A stretch of DNA of 64,000 bases from Pseudomonas frederiksbergensis (lineage in GTDB: Bacteria > Pseudomonadota > Gammaproteobacteria > Pseudomonadales > Pseudomonadaceae): assembly GCF_003732705.1 (NCBI RefSeq), contig NZ_MOBR01000006.1, positions 477,287 to 541,286 of the forward strand. The letters are read 5' to 3'. The stretch's first letter is position 1. Each line of letters opens with the position of its first letter. Positions 53,663 through 63,402 of this stretch are shown here, piece by piece. Position numbers and translations under genes: made by a program. A model generated the notes under the pieces. It saw only the letters and a program-made list of their open reading frames with translations. It searched no databases and had not been told where the DNA came from.

Positions 53663-54223
53663 TTACATTGGGTTTTGTGGGCGCCACGGTTCGATCAGGG
53701 CGTCCAGGTTCAGCGCGTCGGCGAAATCCAGGAACTGATCGCGCAGCCAACTGATTTGCACGCCGGCCGGCAATGTCACGGTAAACGTGGCATTGAGCAT
53801 GGTGCCGCCGGTCTGTGGCGCCTGATAGGTGTCGCAGGTCAGGTTTTCCAGCTCGACGTTGTGGTCCATGAAGAACTGGCACAACTCGTTGATGATGTCC
53901 GAGCGATAGGCCGAGCTGACATAGGCGACGTACGGCAGGGCCTGTGGACGGTTCTCCAGGGCCGCGCTGCGCACCACGTTGACCGTGAAGGCGTGCTTCT
54001 TGGCGAGGATCGGCAGGCTGCCTTCCAGGCGGGCCAGGGCGTCCCAGCTGCCGGAGATCTCGAGGATCAGGGCACTGCACTCGCCATGACGGGTCAGGCG
54101 AGAAGTGACAACGGCGCAGCGGTTTTCATGGCTGGCGCGGCACAGGACGTTAGTCAGCTCCATGGGGTTGGCGCCGAGGGCACTGATGACAAGGAATTGT
54201 TCGCGAACTGTGGGGGTGGACAT
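53663..54223 (-). CDS. gcvR: Glycine cleavage system transcriptional repressor GcvR
   Basis: A 186-residue protein with tandem ACT domains, as in GcvR (N-terminal EQFLVISALGANPMELTNVL). In E. coli it binds GcvA and stops activation of glycine cleavage genes; no gcv genes are nearby here. It is divergent from dapA. The 328 bases between carry no gene, and a 104-codon open frame there is not supported. Confidence 0.9.
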   Translation of the reverse strand: MSTPTVREQFLVISALGANPMELTNVLCRASHENRCAVVTSRLTRHGECSALILEISGSWDALARLEGSLPILAKKHAFTVNVVRSAALENRPQALPYVAYVSSAYRSDIINELCQFFMDHNVELENLTCDTYQAPQTGGTMLNATFTVTLPAGVQISWLRDQFLDFADALNLDALIEPWRPQNPM

Positions 54224-54551
54224 GCAGCATTCCTAAAGCGATGAGCGGTCGATACTTCTACGGGCTTTTTTTACCGGGGGCGACCCTGCGCAGACGAATT
54301 CAGAAAACCCGAGCCGAAGGTTGCAACGTGCTCCAGAGTGGCGGGAGCGAGGGGTGGCAACGCTGGATCGGGGCTTGTGATGCCGAAAATGGAGGCTGGA
54401 ACCCGGCGTACGAGCTTATCAGTACCGATCAAAGTCTGAAGGGTAGCGAAAAGCAGCGCCAAGGGGAATGGCAGCAGCGCAGTACTTCGCTTGTACAAGC
54501 ATCTTGGCGCCAGTACCATTACGGCTCTCTTTTTCCGGCAGGAGCGGTTGC

Positions 54552-55430
54552 ATGATTGCGGGCAGTATGGTGGCACTGGTCACACCCATGGATGCACAAG
54601 GTCGTCTCGATTGGGACAGCCTGAGCAAACTGGTGGACTTTCACCTGCAAAACGGCACCCACGCCATCGTGGCGGTCGGTACTACAGGTGAATCGGCCAC
54701 GCTAGACGTGAACGAGCACATCGAAGTGATTCGTTACGTGGTCAAGCAGGTTGCAGGGCGCATCCCGGTCATCGCCGGCACCGGTGCGAACTCGACGCGC
54801 GAGGCCATCGAGCTGACCACCAATGCCAAGAGCGCCGGCGCCGACGCCTGCCTGCTGGTCACGCCGTACTACAACAAACCGACTCAGGAAGGCTTGTACC
54901 AGCACTTCAAGGCCATCGCCGAAGCCGTCGATATCCCGCAGATCCTCTATAACGTGCCTGGCCGCACCGCGTGCGACATGCTGGCCGACACCGTGATCCG
55001 CCTCTCGACCGTGAAAAACATCATCGGCATCAAGGAAGCCACCGGCGACCTGGGCCGTGCCAAGGCGATCATCGAAGGTGTCAGCAAAGACTTCCTGGTG
55101 ATCTCCGGTGATGACGCGACGGCTGTCGAGCTGATTCTGCTGGGTGGTAAAGGCAACATCTCGGTGACCGCCAACGTCGCCCCGCGTGATATGGCCGACC
55201 TGTGCAACGCCGCGCTGAAAGGCGATGCCGTGACCGCTCGTGCCATCCACGAAAAACTGATGCCGCTCAACAAGACCCTGTTTATCGAATCCAACCCTAT
55301 CCCCGTGAAATGGGCACTGCATGAAATGGGCTTGATGCCGGACGGTATCCGTCTGCCGCTCACCTGGCTCAGCGCTGCCTGTCACGAACCGCTGCGGCAG
55401 GCCATGCGCCAGTCCGGCGTCCTGGTTTAA
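54552..55430 (+). CDS. dapA: 4-hydroxy-tetrahydrodipicolinate synthase
   Basis: A 292-residue TIM-barrel enzyme that condenses pyruvate and aspartate semialdehyde for lysine and peptidoglycan synthesis. The Schiff-base Lys lies in IGIKEATGD and the Tyr in VTPYYNKP. The start at 54552 follows AGGAGCGG, and the protein matches E. coli DapA in length (292). It is followed by bamC after 17 bases, the usual dapA-bamC order. Confidence 0.96.
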   Translation: MIAGSMVALVTPMDAQGRLDWDSLSKLVDFHLQNGTHAIVAVGTTGESATLDVNEHIEVIRYVVKQVAGRIPVIAGTGANSTREAIELTTNAKSAGADACLLVTPYYNKPTQEGLYQHFKAIAEAVDIPQILYNVPGRTACDMLADTVIRLSTVKNIIGIKEATGDLGRAKAIIEGVSKDFLVISGDDATAVELILLGGKGNISVTANVAPRDMADLCNAALKGDAVTARAIHEKLMPLNKTLFIESNPIPVKWALHEMGLMPDGIRLPLTWLSAACHEPLRQAMRQSGVLV

Positions 55431-55447
55431 TTGAGGAAGTACAACGC

Positions 55448-56563
55448 ATGAAGCGAATGGCCGGACTTTCCGCACTTGCCTTGATTATCTCCAGCACCAG
55501 TGGCTGCGGATGGATCTGGGGCCCGGAAGGTTACTTCCGTGACCGTGGTAGCGATTACCTGGAAGCGCAACAGACTGCACCGATGCAATTGCCACCGAAT
55601 GTCAACACCGCCAAACGTCTGGATCCGCTGTTGCCGATCCCGCGTAACGTGGCCGATGACACCGCCAAGGGCGAATACATCGTGCCTCGTCCGCAACCGC
55701 TGTCGGCGATTGCTGACGCCAGCGACTACACCCTGCAAAAAAGCGGTGACTCGAGCTGGGTCATGGGCCAGCACCCACCGGCCGAAGTCTGGCCAGTGGC
55801 GGTGCAGTTCTTCCAGGACAACGGCTTCCGCCTGGATGAACAACGTCCGCAAACCGGCGAATTCACCACCACGTGGCAGCATTCCGATGAACTGTCCGCA
55901 GCCATGGCCAAGCGCCTGAGCGCTGCCGGCATCAGCGCCGACAACGAAACCCGCGTGCGGGTCCGCATCGAGCCAGGCGTGCAGCGCAACACCAGTGAAA
56001 TCTACGTGGTCAGCGCCCAGCGTCCTTCGGGCAGCACCGCCGACGTCGATTTCACCAACCGTTCGGTCAACACTGGCCTGGACGCGGCATTGGTGGACGA
56101 TTTGCTCGCAAGCATGAGCCGCACGGCCGAGAAGGGTGGTTCGGTGTCGATGCTGGCTTCCCAGGACTCCGATAAGCCAAGTCGTGTCAGCCTGAGCGAA
56201 GACGGCAGCGGCAACCCGATCCTGAACGTCGGTCCGGACCTGGATCGTGCCTGGTCGAGCGTCGGTCGTGCGCTGGAACAGGGCGAATGGCGCGTTGAAG
56301 ACATCAACCGCAGCCTGGGCCTGTACTACATCAACCTGTCGGAAAAAGCCGAGAAGAAAGACGAAAAGCCTGGCTTCTTCAGCAGCCTGTTCGGCAGTGC
56401 GCCGACCAAGGAAGAAGTTGAAGCCCGTGCCGAGCGTTATCAGGTTCGCCTGAGCAAGGTTGGCGAGAACGTCCAGGTCACCGTCGAGAAAAACATCAAC
56501 ACCGTCGCGCCTGCTGATGTGGCGCGTAAAGTGTTGAGCGTGATTCAGGACAACCTGGGCTGA
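55448..56563 (+). CDS. bamC: Outer-membrane assembly lipoprotein BamC
   Basis: A 371-residue lipoprotein of the BamABCDE complex that inserts beta-barrel proteins. A lipobox SSTSGC places the lipid Cys at residue 20, and the N-terminal part is extended before the two helix-grip domains. It follows dapA directly, and the MBL gene starts four bases after its stop. Confidence 0.93.
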   Translation: MKRMAGLSALALIISSTSGCGWIWGPEGYFRDRGSDYLEAQQTAPMQLPPNVNTAKRLDPLLPIPRNVADDTAKGEYIVPRPQPLSAIADASDYTLQKSGDSSWVMGQHPPAEVWPVAVQFFQDNGFRLDEQRPQTGEFTTTWQHSDELSAAMAKRLSAAGISADNETRVRVRIEPGVQRNTSEIYVVSAQRPSGSTADVDFTNRSVNTGLDAALVDDLLASMSRTAEKGGSVSMLASQDSDKPSRVSLSEDGSGNPILNVGPDLDRAWSSVGRALEQGEWRVEDINRSLGLYYINLSEKAEKKDEKPGFFSSLFGSAPTKEEVEARAERYQVRLSKVGENVQVTVEKNINTVAPADVARKVLSVIQDNLG

Positions 56564-56567
56564 TCAC

Positions 56568-57326
56568 ATGCGTTTTGCCGTTCTCGGCAGCGGTAGCCAA
56601 GGGAACGGCACGCTGATAGCCAGCGCTGATACGTACGTGCTGGTGGATTGTGGTTTCTCCCTGCGGGAAACCGAAAAACGCCTGTTGCGCCTCGGGGTAA
56701 ACCCGGCGCAACTGAGCGCGATACTCGTGACCCACGAACATGCCGACCACGTGCATGGCGTGGGTTTGCTGTCTCGGCGCTACAATCTGCCTGTCTACCT
56801 CAGTCGCGGCACCCTGCGCGGGATGCGCAAACCGATCGAACCCGCGGGCTTCCTGGCCGGCGGCGAGCAATTGCAAATCGGCGTCCTGAACATCGAAGTC
56901 ATTGCCGTGGCCCACGATGCGCAGGAACCGACCCAGTACGTGTTCAACGACGGTGAGCGGCGCTTCGGCCTGTTGACCGACCTGGGCTCGTATTGCAGCA
57001 AGGTGCTGGACGGCTATCGGGACCTCGATGCATTGATGATCGAGTCCAACCATTGCCGTGACATGCTGGCTCGCGGTCACTACCCGTACTTCCTGAAGCA
57101 GCGGGTGGGCGGTGAACTGGGACATTTGAACAACCATCAGGCGGCATTCCTGGTGGCCGAGTTGGGCTGGCAAGGCCTGCAACACCTGGTCCTGGCCCAT
57201 CTGAGCAGCAAGAACAACCTGCCGCAGCTGGCCCGGCAATGTTTTGTCGACACCCTCGGGTGCGACCCGGACTGGCTGCAACTGGCCGATCAAGATTCAG
57301 GGCTCGACTGGCGACACATCGCCTAG
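56568..57326 (+). CDS. MBL-fold metallo-hydrolase
   Basis: A 252-residue beta-lactamase-fold hydrolase. The zinc motif THEHADHVHGV lies near residue 52, and a first-strand SGSQGNGTL is visible. Such YycJ-like proteins often sit in the dapA-purC cluster; the substrate is unknown (nuclease-like relatives exist). It is cotranscribed with bamC by position. Confidence 0.87.
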   Translation: MRFAVLGSGSQGNGTLIASADTYVLVDCGFSLRETEKRLLRLGVNPAQLSAILVTHEHADHVHGVGLLSRRYNLPVYLSRGTLRGMRKPIEPAGFLAGGEQLQIGVLNIEVIAVAHDAQEPTQYVFNDGERRFGLLTDLGSYCSKVLDGYRDLDALMIESNHCRDMLARGHYPYFLKQRVGGELGHLNNHQAAFLVAELGWQGLQHLVLAHLSSKNNLPQLARQCFVDTLGCDPDWLQLADQDSGLDWRHIA

Positions 57327-57354
57327 CCCACCTACTTAGCAAGCGGAGCCCATC

Positions 57355-58068
57355 ATGGAAAAACGTGAAGAACTCTACCGCGGCAAAGCCAAATCGGTTT
57401 TCAAGACCGACGACGCTGACCGCTTGATCCTGCTGTTTCGCAACGACACCTCGGCGTTCGACGGCAAGCGTATCGAGCAGCTCGACCGCAAAGGCATGGT
57501 GAACAACAAGTTCAACGCCTTCATCATGCAGAAACTCGAAGCCGCCGGCGTGCCGACTCAATTCGACAAACTGCTGGGCGACAACGAATGCCTGGTGAAA
57601 AAACTCGACATGATCCCGGTCGAGTGCGTCGTGCGTAACTACGCCGCGGGCAGCCTGGTCAAGCGTCTGGGCGTTGAAGAGGGCTTGAAGCTCAACCCTT
57701 ACACCTTCGAACTGTTCCTCAAGGACGACGCCAAGGGCGACCCGTTCATCAACGAATCCCACGTCGTGGCATTCGGTTGGGGCACCGCCGAGCAACTGGT
57801 TCGCATGAAAGAACTGTCGCTCAAGGTCAATGAAGTCCTGAGCAAACTGTTCGACGACGCCGGCCTGCTGCTGGTCGACTTCAAACTTGAATTCGGCGTG
57901 TTCTCCGACGGCTCCATCGTCTTGGGCGACGAATTCAGCCCGGACGGCTGCCGTCTGTGGGACAAGGCCACCGGCAAGAAAATGGACAAGGACCGCTTCC
58001 GCCAAGGTCTCGGTGACGTCATTGAAGCCTACGAAGAAGTCGCCAATCGTCTGGGTGTACCGCTTTAA
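57355..58068 (+). CDS. purC: Phosphoribosylaminoimidazole-succinocarboxamide synthase
   Basis: A 237-residue SAICAR synthase of purine synthesis. The N-terminus [15 protein letters not shown], the conserved [19 protein letters not shown] block and SPDGCRLWD are clear. The length fits short bacterial PurC (about 236). It is 28 bases after the MBL gene and ends the dapA-bamC-purC cluster. Confidence 0.96.
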   Translation: MEKREELYRGKAKSVFKTDDADRLILLFRNDTSAFDGKRIEQLDRKGMVNNKFNAFIMQKLEAAGVPTQFDKLLGDNECLVKKLDMIPVECVVRNYAAGSLVKRLGVEEGLKLNPYTFELFLKDDAKGDPFINESHVVAFGWGTAEQLVRMKELSLKVNEVLSKLFDDAGLLLVDFKLEFGVFSDGSIVLGDEFSPDGCRLWDKATGKKMDKDRFRQGLGDVIEAYEEVANRLGVPL

Positions 58069-58151
58069 TCGACGCAAGCATCTGATAGCACGGAAAAATT
58101 TCGCTTAGGGGGTTCGCTTCCGGCGAAAGTGTTGTTATGATGCGCGCCGTT

Positions 58152-58241
58152 GGAGAGATGCCAGAGTGGCCGAATGGGACGGATTCGAAATCCGTTGTAC
58201 CTTCACCGGTACCTAGGGTTCGAATCCCTATCTCTCCGCCA
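58152..58241 (+). tRNA. tRNA-Ser (anticodon CGA)
   Basis: A 90-base class II tRNA with a long variable arm, acceptor GGAGAGA, T-arm GGTTCGAATCC and encoded CCA. The loop ATTCGAAAT reads CGA, decoding UCG. It lies 83 bases after purC. Confidence 0.95.
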
Positions 58242-58259
58242 TTATTGAACAAGACGAAG

Positions 58260-58295
58260 CCCCCGTAATCATTGCTGATTACGGGGGCTTTTTCG
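58260..58295 (+). terminator. Terminator after tRNA-Ser
   Basis: CCCCCGTAATCA pairs with TGATTACGGGGG around a short loop, then CTTTTTC. It is a strong hairpin just downstream of the tRNA. Confidence 0.8.
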
Positions 58296-58321
58296 TTTCT
58301 GGGTTTTTGTTCAGGGCAAAT

Positions 58322-58882
58322 TTAGCGCTTGATCAGCGAAATCTTCGTCCCCTCAATGCTGACCCCGGCCATTAACCCCTGTTGGTCGAAGATGTAGGCG
58401 TACGCATCGTCTTTCAGCGTCGAGCTGGACAGGTTTTTCGCAACGCCTTCATCAACTACCACAACAGTTGGCCCTACGCCGATTTCCCAGCCCTTGGTTT
58501 CGCGGACGTATTTCACCGCTTTATCGGTCATCAAAAAGACCACATAGCCATAAGACTGGGCGCCTGCTTGCAGCCCCCACGAGCCGGTGACGGAGTTGTA
58601 GTAACCCTCTACTTGCTTGCCCTTTAACAATTCGCCTTCGCCATAGCTACCACCGAACACAAGGCCTGCCTTGATGATTTTCGGGAAGACCAGAATAGCT
58701 TTGGCGTTGTGCGCGATGGTTTCGGCAAAGGGTGTGCCCTTGTAGAGCCTTTGTAATGCCTGCCGAGAGTCGGTATTCAGATCCTCGGCGGTGGCCGCGC
58801 CTGCAGTGTTGAGGAGGCTTGTCGATGCCAATGATGCTGTGGCGAGAAAGACTGAAAGGAAGAACCGCATTGACTGAGTCAT
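58322..58882 (-). CDS. SYLF-domain (Ysc84-type) lipid-binding protein
   Basis: A 186-residue exported protein. The signal peptide covers residues 1-28 (ending NTAGAATAE). The SYLF domain shows AILVFPKIIKAGLVFGGSYG, a glycine-rich YGEGEL turn, and the VVVDEGVAKN stretch. Family members bind phosphoinositides in eukaryotes; the bacterial role is unknown. The start at 58882 gives the signal peptide; upstream in-frame codons are not used. Confidence 0.87.
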   Translation of the reverse strand: MTQSMRFFLSVFLATASLASTSLLNTAGAATAEDLNTDSRQALQRLYKGTPFAETIAHNAKAILVFPKIIKAGLVFGGSYGEGELLKGKQVEGYYNSVTGSWGLQAGAQSYGYVVFLMTDKAVKYVRETKGWEIGVGPTVVVVDEGVAKNLSSSTLKDDAYAYIFDQQGLMAGVSIEGTKISLIKR

Positions 58883-59092
58883 ATCCGTACTCCGATAAGG
58901 GAGCATTGGATGGGAGCAGCAGTCCGCGCCTGCATTAAACAGGAACCGAACCCACTGAACGTTATCCGGCGCACCCTGAAATGTGTGAATCCCAAGCTTC
59001 GCTCTTGAATGAAACAGGGCCTGAGGCCTTTGATCAGTCGCGATGCCGTCACTTGTTATGACCCCTGTGGAAGGGCCGGGTTCGTTACATAA

Positions 59093-59129
59093 AAAATGCC
59101 CCGTCGCTAAATGAGCGGCGGGGCATGCG
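59093..59129 (-). terminator. Terminator of the HAD-MtlD fusion gene
   Basis: On the minus strand TGCCCCGCCGCTCA pairs with the complementary GACGGGGCA segment, then TTTTTTA, 32 bases after the stop of the fusion gene. The other 280 bases between this gene and the SYLF gene hold nothing recognisable. Confidence 0.8.
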
Positions 59130-59160
59130 AAATTGATTGCTAACGCGAGTCCTCTTCCAG

Positions 59161-61299
59161 CTACGCCTGGGCTGGCCAGCCCCAATGCCCTGAATCCGGC
59201 TTCACCAGCCGTTCAAAATGCCCACCAATCCCCTCAACCAATTCCGCATCCCTGACCGGATCCAACCCCGGATATGGTTTGCCGTTATAACTCCCGGTGT
59301 ACGTCAGCATCGCCTCGACACTCCCGTTCTCTTCATAAAGCGTGCGCATCAACTGACTCTCCTGATCCTTGGCGTCCGTCGAGCGCAGGGCATAGTGCAG
59401 GGCCAGCGCGGTGCCGAATTCAAGGCCGGTTGAATCGATGCCGTGTTTGCGGGCCAGGTCGATGCTGCGCAGGATGCGTTCGTTGCGTTGCAGTTTGCGC
59501 AAAGGGTCGCGGCCGACTCGGGCGCAGGGGTCTTTGAAGGAGGTGTTGCAGCGTTCGAGGAAGGTTTTGGCGAAACCGGTGACGGCATCGCTCATTTGCG
59601 GGTTCTCGGCGACCAGGGCCGGGCCGACTTCTTGTCGGATCAAGCGTTCGGCCAGGGCACTGACGCGCGGATCACCCATGCCCTGGCCCAGCCACGAATA
59701 GCCCAACAGACTGGCGTACCAGGCAATGATCGCGTGGGGACCGTTCCACAGCAGGTTCTTGATGACCTGGGTCTGGGTGATGTCTTCCACGGTTTTCACC
59801 TGGCGCAGTCGCTCAAGCAGGTTGCTACCGCGCTCAACGTAGAGGGGCATGTCCGGTTCGCTGTTGAACAGGATCAGGTGCATCTGGCTCAGGGCGTTGC
59901 TGGACTGGGCGAAGGGGCGGAAGCGGCCGATCAGCCGTTCGTATTCCGGCGCTTTAACGCTGGTCGATGCGGAGTGAGCGGACGGTTCATCACTCAGGCT
60001 GTTCTGGAAGATCTTCGATTTGATCCGCAGCTGCCGGAGCAAGGCCTCGTTGGAGATTTTCGAGACGATGCGGCTGACGACTGTTTCGGCAAAGTGAGTC
60101 TTGTCGAGGATCTGCTGGCAAGTCTCAGGCGACACCAGCAGCAACAGCTGCGTTTCGACATGGCGGCGCACGAAGGCGGCGCCGCCGACCTTGTTCAGCA
60201 CGATCAGGATGGTCAGCTCGCGTCTGCGGCGTTCGAAGCGACGGATCAAACCCTTGGCGATCACATCGGCCTGTTTGCGGATGGCCGGTTCGGGCAGGCT
60301 CAGGCCGACGATTTCCGCGACGTCGTACATATCGATCACCGCTTCGGCATCGTCCATGTCGATCATCCGCAGGTTTTCGATGGTCTGGTCGAAGGACGTC
60401 GCGCTGTAGCGCACGCTGAATCGGCCGAAGGCGTCGACCGTTTCACGCAGCATGCGCGAACGGGTGGCGCCGATGATTTCACAGGGCCGGGTGTAGCCGT
60501 CCCAGTGGGAGAAAATCTGCGTCAGGTAGCCGCCACCCATGGCGCCGAAGCCGTGGATGCCGACGCGAAACTGGTTAAGCGCCTGGGGGAAGGTTTCGGT
60601 CAGCTCAGGCGTACCGAGGTCGGGCATGCACTCGGTCAGATCCCCAAGAAACTCCTGCATGTTGGCGTAAGCCTTGAGCGCGCCGGCCTTGACCTCGGGT
60701 GCGGGCGGCTTGATGTCCTCGATCAGAATCGGCTGCCCCTCGGCACGGATCGCCGACAGCAGGCCGTTTTCCGAGTCTTCGACCATGAAACAGTGGCCCG
60801 GCTCGCAGTTGAGCGCGCTCGCTGCCCGCAGGAAGATTTCGGGATGGGGCTTGCCTTGGGTAACTTCGTCGCCGCACACGGTAATGTCGAAATACTTGAG
60901 CACGTTGGCATTGATCAGGTACTCCTCGGCAATCGCCCGACGGCTTGAGGTCGCGACGGCCATGGTCAGGCCGTACTTACGCAAGCGTTCCAGCACCTCC
61001 AGCAAACCTGCCTTGATCGGCACGCCCTCATTGCGCACATACGCCAACTCAAGCTCATCGGCGCGCTGGCGGATCTCGGCGTAGGGGAAGTCTTCACCGT
61101 TGTGCGCCTTTGCCAGGGCTTCGGCTTTCTTGGCGCTCAGGCCGAGCGAGCCGATCAGGGTTTCCTCGCTCAACGGCTTGCCGAAAATCTCGCTGGATGC
61201 CTGCTTGAGGGTTTTGAAGCGCAGGCGTTCGGTGTCAAACATGGTGCCATCCATGTCGAAGATGGCACTGAGAATTCTTTTTCCCTGGAAATAAATCAT
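59161..61299 (-). CDS. Fused HAD phosphatase / mannitol-1-phosphate dehydrogenase
   Basis: A 712-residue two-domain enzyme. The N-terminal HAD domain (about 1-225) has DMDGT at 15-19 and a beta-phosphoglucomutase-like cap, and could dephosphorylate mannitol-1-phosphate. The C-terminal polyol dehydrogenase (about 245-700) has a Rossmann GIHGFGAMGGG and the KxxxxNxxH catalytic motif at Lys514, Asn519, His522. The same fusion (MtlD) in Acinetobacter reduces fructose-6-phosphate and then makes mannitol as an osmolyte. It is monocistronic here, with a terminator downstream. Confidence 0.88.
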   Translation of the reverse strand: MIYFQGKRILSAIFDMDGTMFDTERLRFKTLKQASSEIFGKPLSEETLIGSLGLSAKKAEALAKAHNGEDFPYAEIRQRADELELAYVRNEGVPIKAGLLEVLERLRKYGLTMAVATSSRRAIAEEYLINANVLKYFDITVCGDEVTQGKPHPEIFLRAASALNCEPGHCFMVEDSENGLLSAIRAEGQPILIEDIKPPAPEVKAGALKAYANMQEFLGDLTECMPDLGTPELTETFPQALNQFRVGIHGFGAMGGGYLTQIFSHWDGYTRPCEIIGATRSRMLRETVDAFGRFSVRYSATSFDQTIENLRMIDMDDAEAVIDMYDVAEIVGLSLPEPAIRKQADVIAKGLIRRFERRRRELTILIVLNKVGGAAFVRRHVETQLLLLVSPETCQQILDKTHFAETVVSRIVSKISNEALLRQLRIKSKIFQNSLSDEPSAHSASTSVKAPEYERLIGRFRPFAQSSNALSQMHLILFNSEPDMPLYVERGSNLLERLRQVKTVEDITQTQVIKNLLWNGPHAIIAWYASLLGYSWLGQGMGDPRVSALAERLIRQEVGPALVAENPQMSDAVTGFAKTFLERCNTSFKDPCARVGRDPLRKLQRNERILRSIDLARKHGIDSTGLEFGTALALHYALRSTDAKDQESQLMRTLYEENGSVEAMLTYTGSYNGKPYPGLDPVRDAELVEGIGGHFERLVKPDSGHWGWPAQA

Positions 61300-61960
61300 C
61301 GATTGATACTCCTTGTACCGTGTGGTGGCTCGACGTAAAGCCGCCTTAAAAGGGGCACTACGTCCGCAAAATGGCGTGGCCTGGAGCTGACGGGCGCGGT
61401 TCGAGGCGCATTGGCCGACCGGGCGGTGTCTCGCTCAGGAGGTGATGGGTTCCGATAGAAAAGCCAGACGAACACGAGCCCCGCGAAAAAACGGGAGATG
61501 GATGCGCCGGTTCAGTGGCTAATGATCAGAAGCAGGCAGGCGGAGGGACTGAGCAATGGCGCCGATGGGCGCACCAGTCCGACAAACGAGGTCGCAAGCG
61601 GTGTAAAGCGAGGAGTGCAACGAGACGGGAAACAAGCCCTGTGGCTGCGCCAGCGCAGCGTTTGACGTGAGGCCCACAGTGCGCAATCAGGGCTGCGGAA
61701 AGTGGGCCGACAAGGCGATCGATACGTGTGATTCCATGCATAAGGCGGTGGCATTTCCTTCGGTGTGGCGTTAGGTCTTTTTAGGTATACAGCATGGGGC
61801 GCGTCTGGATCAAGGTTGGGGGCGGGAGGTATGGCGTAGAAATGGGCGTGGATGATCGTTGGGCGCAGTGTGAGCAAGAGGGCGCAAAACATTGAAAAAG
61901 CCTCGTCGCTAAAACGCCACGAGGCCTTTCCTTTTAAGGGGATGGAAGTTCGCCTCGCCG
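61300..61960. other. Gene-poor stretch
   Basis: No gene could be supported between the fusion gene and the DUF1508 gene. An open frame on the minus strand (61512-62024) has no ribosome site and an unlikely composition, and it overlaps a real gene. A hairpin with GGCCTCGTGGCG and CGACGAGGC plus a T-run at 61889-61925 ends the DUF1508 transcript. Confidence 0.6.
61889..61925 (-). terminator. Terminator of the DUF1508 gene
   Basis: On the minus strand GCCTCGTGGCGTTTTAGC and CGACGAGGC form an imperfect hairpin followed by TTTTTC, about 35 bases after the stop at 61961. Confidence 0.65.
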
Positions 61961-62152
61961 TTAAATCTCCTTGACCGGCGTCTCCCCATGCACCCCCTTG
62001 ATCAACTCGATCACATGCAAACAATCAGTTTTATTCACATACGACTCCCCGCTCGCAACCGTCTCATGGTTCCCCGCCCGCAACCGCCAGCGCCACTGCC
62101 CTTTTCCGGTGCTCGGGGTGCCTTTCGATTGCCTGTAAATCTCAAAATACAT
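61961..62152 (-). CDS. YegP-family DUF1508 small protein
   Basis: A 63-residue protein that is a single DUF1508 unit (MYFEIYRQSKGTP, WRWRLRAGNHETVASGESY), about half the size of two-unit YegP. The function is unknown. It stands alone with its own terminator. Confidence 0.85.
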   Translation of the reverse strand: MYFEIYRQSKGTPSTGKGQWRWRLRAGNHETVASGESYVNKTDCLHVIELIKGVHGETPVKEI

Positions 62153-62430
62153 TCAGCTCGCTCCATGCGATTCGTTAATTGCGACAACCTGTGTGCCGCA
62201 TGTCAGCAAGCCTAGCGGAGCAGGTTTTTTTGGCCATCGGGCATTTGTTTCCAATGATTTGAAGGCTTTTCCTACAGCTAATCGAGCCTTGGAAAAATGG
62301 CCAAAACCGCCGCAGTTTCGCCCTTGCATCACCTCTCTTGCTCCTGCTTAATACGGGGCAGCTCATGGCGCCGGGAAACACCTCGGCGACCAAAGATTGT
62401 TGAAAAATCACTATAAAAAAGAGCAATCAA

Positions 62431-63399
62431 TTGACTCATCAGCACGGAACGCAACCGGCCGGGCATGTGGCGCTTTCGCTCGTCATCCCGGTATTCAACG
62501 AAGCGGCGACCATTGATTTGTTCATCGCGCGGATTACTGACGCCTTCAAGGAGGAGGCGCTGGTGGGGCTGGAGATGGTGTTCGTCAATGACGGCAGCAC
62601 TGATGCGACGCTGGATTTACTTCTGGAACGCCAGAAGTCCGACCCGCGTGTGCGAATCGTCGACCTGAGCCGAAATTTCGGTAAGGAAGCGGCGTTGACC
62701 GCGGGCTTGCAGACCGCCACCGGCCAGGTGGTGGTGCCGATCGATGCCGATTTGCAGGATCCGCCGGAAGTCATTCTTCAGATGATTGCCCTGTGGCGCC
62801 AAGGCTATGAAGTGGTGTTGGGCCATCGTGTGAGTCGCAGGACCGACTCCTGGGCCAAGAAAACCTCAGCCAACTGGTTCTACCGCTTGCACAACAGAAT
62901 CTCTGACCAACCGCTGCCCAAGGATGTCGGTGATTTCCGCCTGATGGATCGCTGTGTGGTCGAGGCGTTGGAGTCGCTGCCTGAATCCCGGCGCTTCATG
63001 AAAGGCCTGTTTGCCTGGGTCGGGTTTCGCACCACCCATGTCGATTATGAGCGCCCGGAGCGGGTGGCGGGTGAGACCAAGTTCAACGGCTGGCGGCTGT
63101 GGAATTTCGCGCTGGAAGGGATCACCAGTTTCAGTACTGACCCGCTCAAGGTCTGGACCTATCTGGGGCTGTTCGTATCCCTGGTGTCGTTCTCGTTTGC
63201 CATTTTCATTGTGTTGCGCACGTTGATAACCGGGGTCGACGTACCGGGCTACGCCTCGCTGATGGTTGCCGTGACCTTTCTGGGTGGCCTGCAACTGATC
63301 GGCATCGGGGTGCTCGGCGAATACCTGGGCCGTACCTACATCGAATCCAAACGCCGACCGGTTTATCTGGTGCGGCGTGTCTATAACCCCAAGGACTGA
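62431..63399 (+). CDS. Family 2 glycosyltransferase (polyprenyl-phosphate sugar transferase type)
   Basis: A 322-residue membrane glycosyltransferase of the ArnC/GtrB/DpmI type. The GT-A domain has LVIPVFNEAATID and the metal-binding DADLQDPPE motif, and two C-terminal helices (about 235-257 and 272-292) anchor it. It would put a sugar on undecaprenyl phosphate for envelope glycan modification. The start appears to be TTG at 62431 with a weak site; GTG at 62467 is an alternative. The next gene begins 3 bases later, so they form an operon. Confidence 0.87.
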   Translation: MTHQHGTQPAGHVALSLVIPVFNEAATIDLFIARITDAFKEEALVGLEMVFVNDGSTDATLDLLLERQKSDPRVRIVDLSRNFGKEAALTAGLQTATGQVVVPIDADLQDPPEVILQMIALWRQGYEVVLGHRVSRRTDSWAKKTSANWFYRLHNRISDQPLPKDVGDFRLMDRCVVEALESLPESRRFMKGLFAWVGFRTTHVDYERPERVAGETKFNGWRLWNFALEGITSFSTDPLKVWTYLGLFVSLVSFSFAIFIVLRTLITGVDVPGYASLMVAVTFLGGLQLIGIGVLGEYLGRTYIESKRRPVYLVRRVYNPKD

Positions 63400-63402
63400 A
63401 CC

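Noticed and set aside
54241..54555. A 104-codon plus-strand frame between gcvR and dapA
   Set aside because: No ribosome site or recognisable family; it overlaps the dapA start and looks like promoter-region sequence.
59443..60948. A 501-codon open frame on the plus strand opposite the HAD-MtlD fusion
   Set aside because: The shadow of a real gene: no recognisable motif and no start site, while the opposite frame has intact catalytic motifs.
61512..62024. A 170-codon minus-strand frame in the gene-poor region
   Set aside because: It has no ribosome site, runs through a terminator hairpin, overlaps the DUF1508 gene and has an implausible proline/arginine-rich sequence.
62175..62426. An 83-codon minus-strand frame upstream of the glycosyltransferase
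   Set aside because: No ribosome site, unlikely composition, and it occupies the divergent promoter region.
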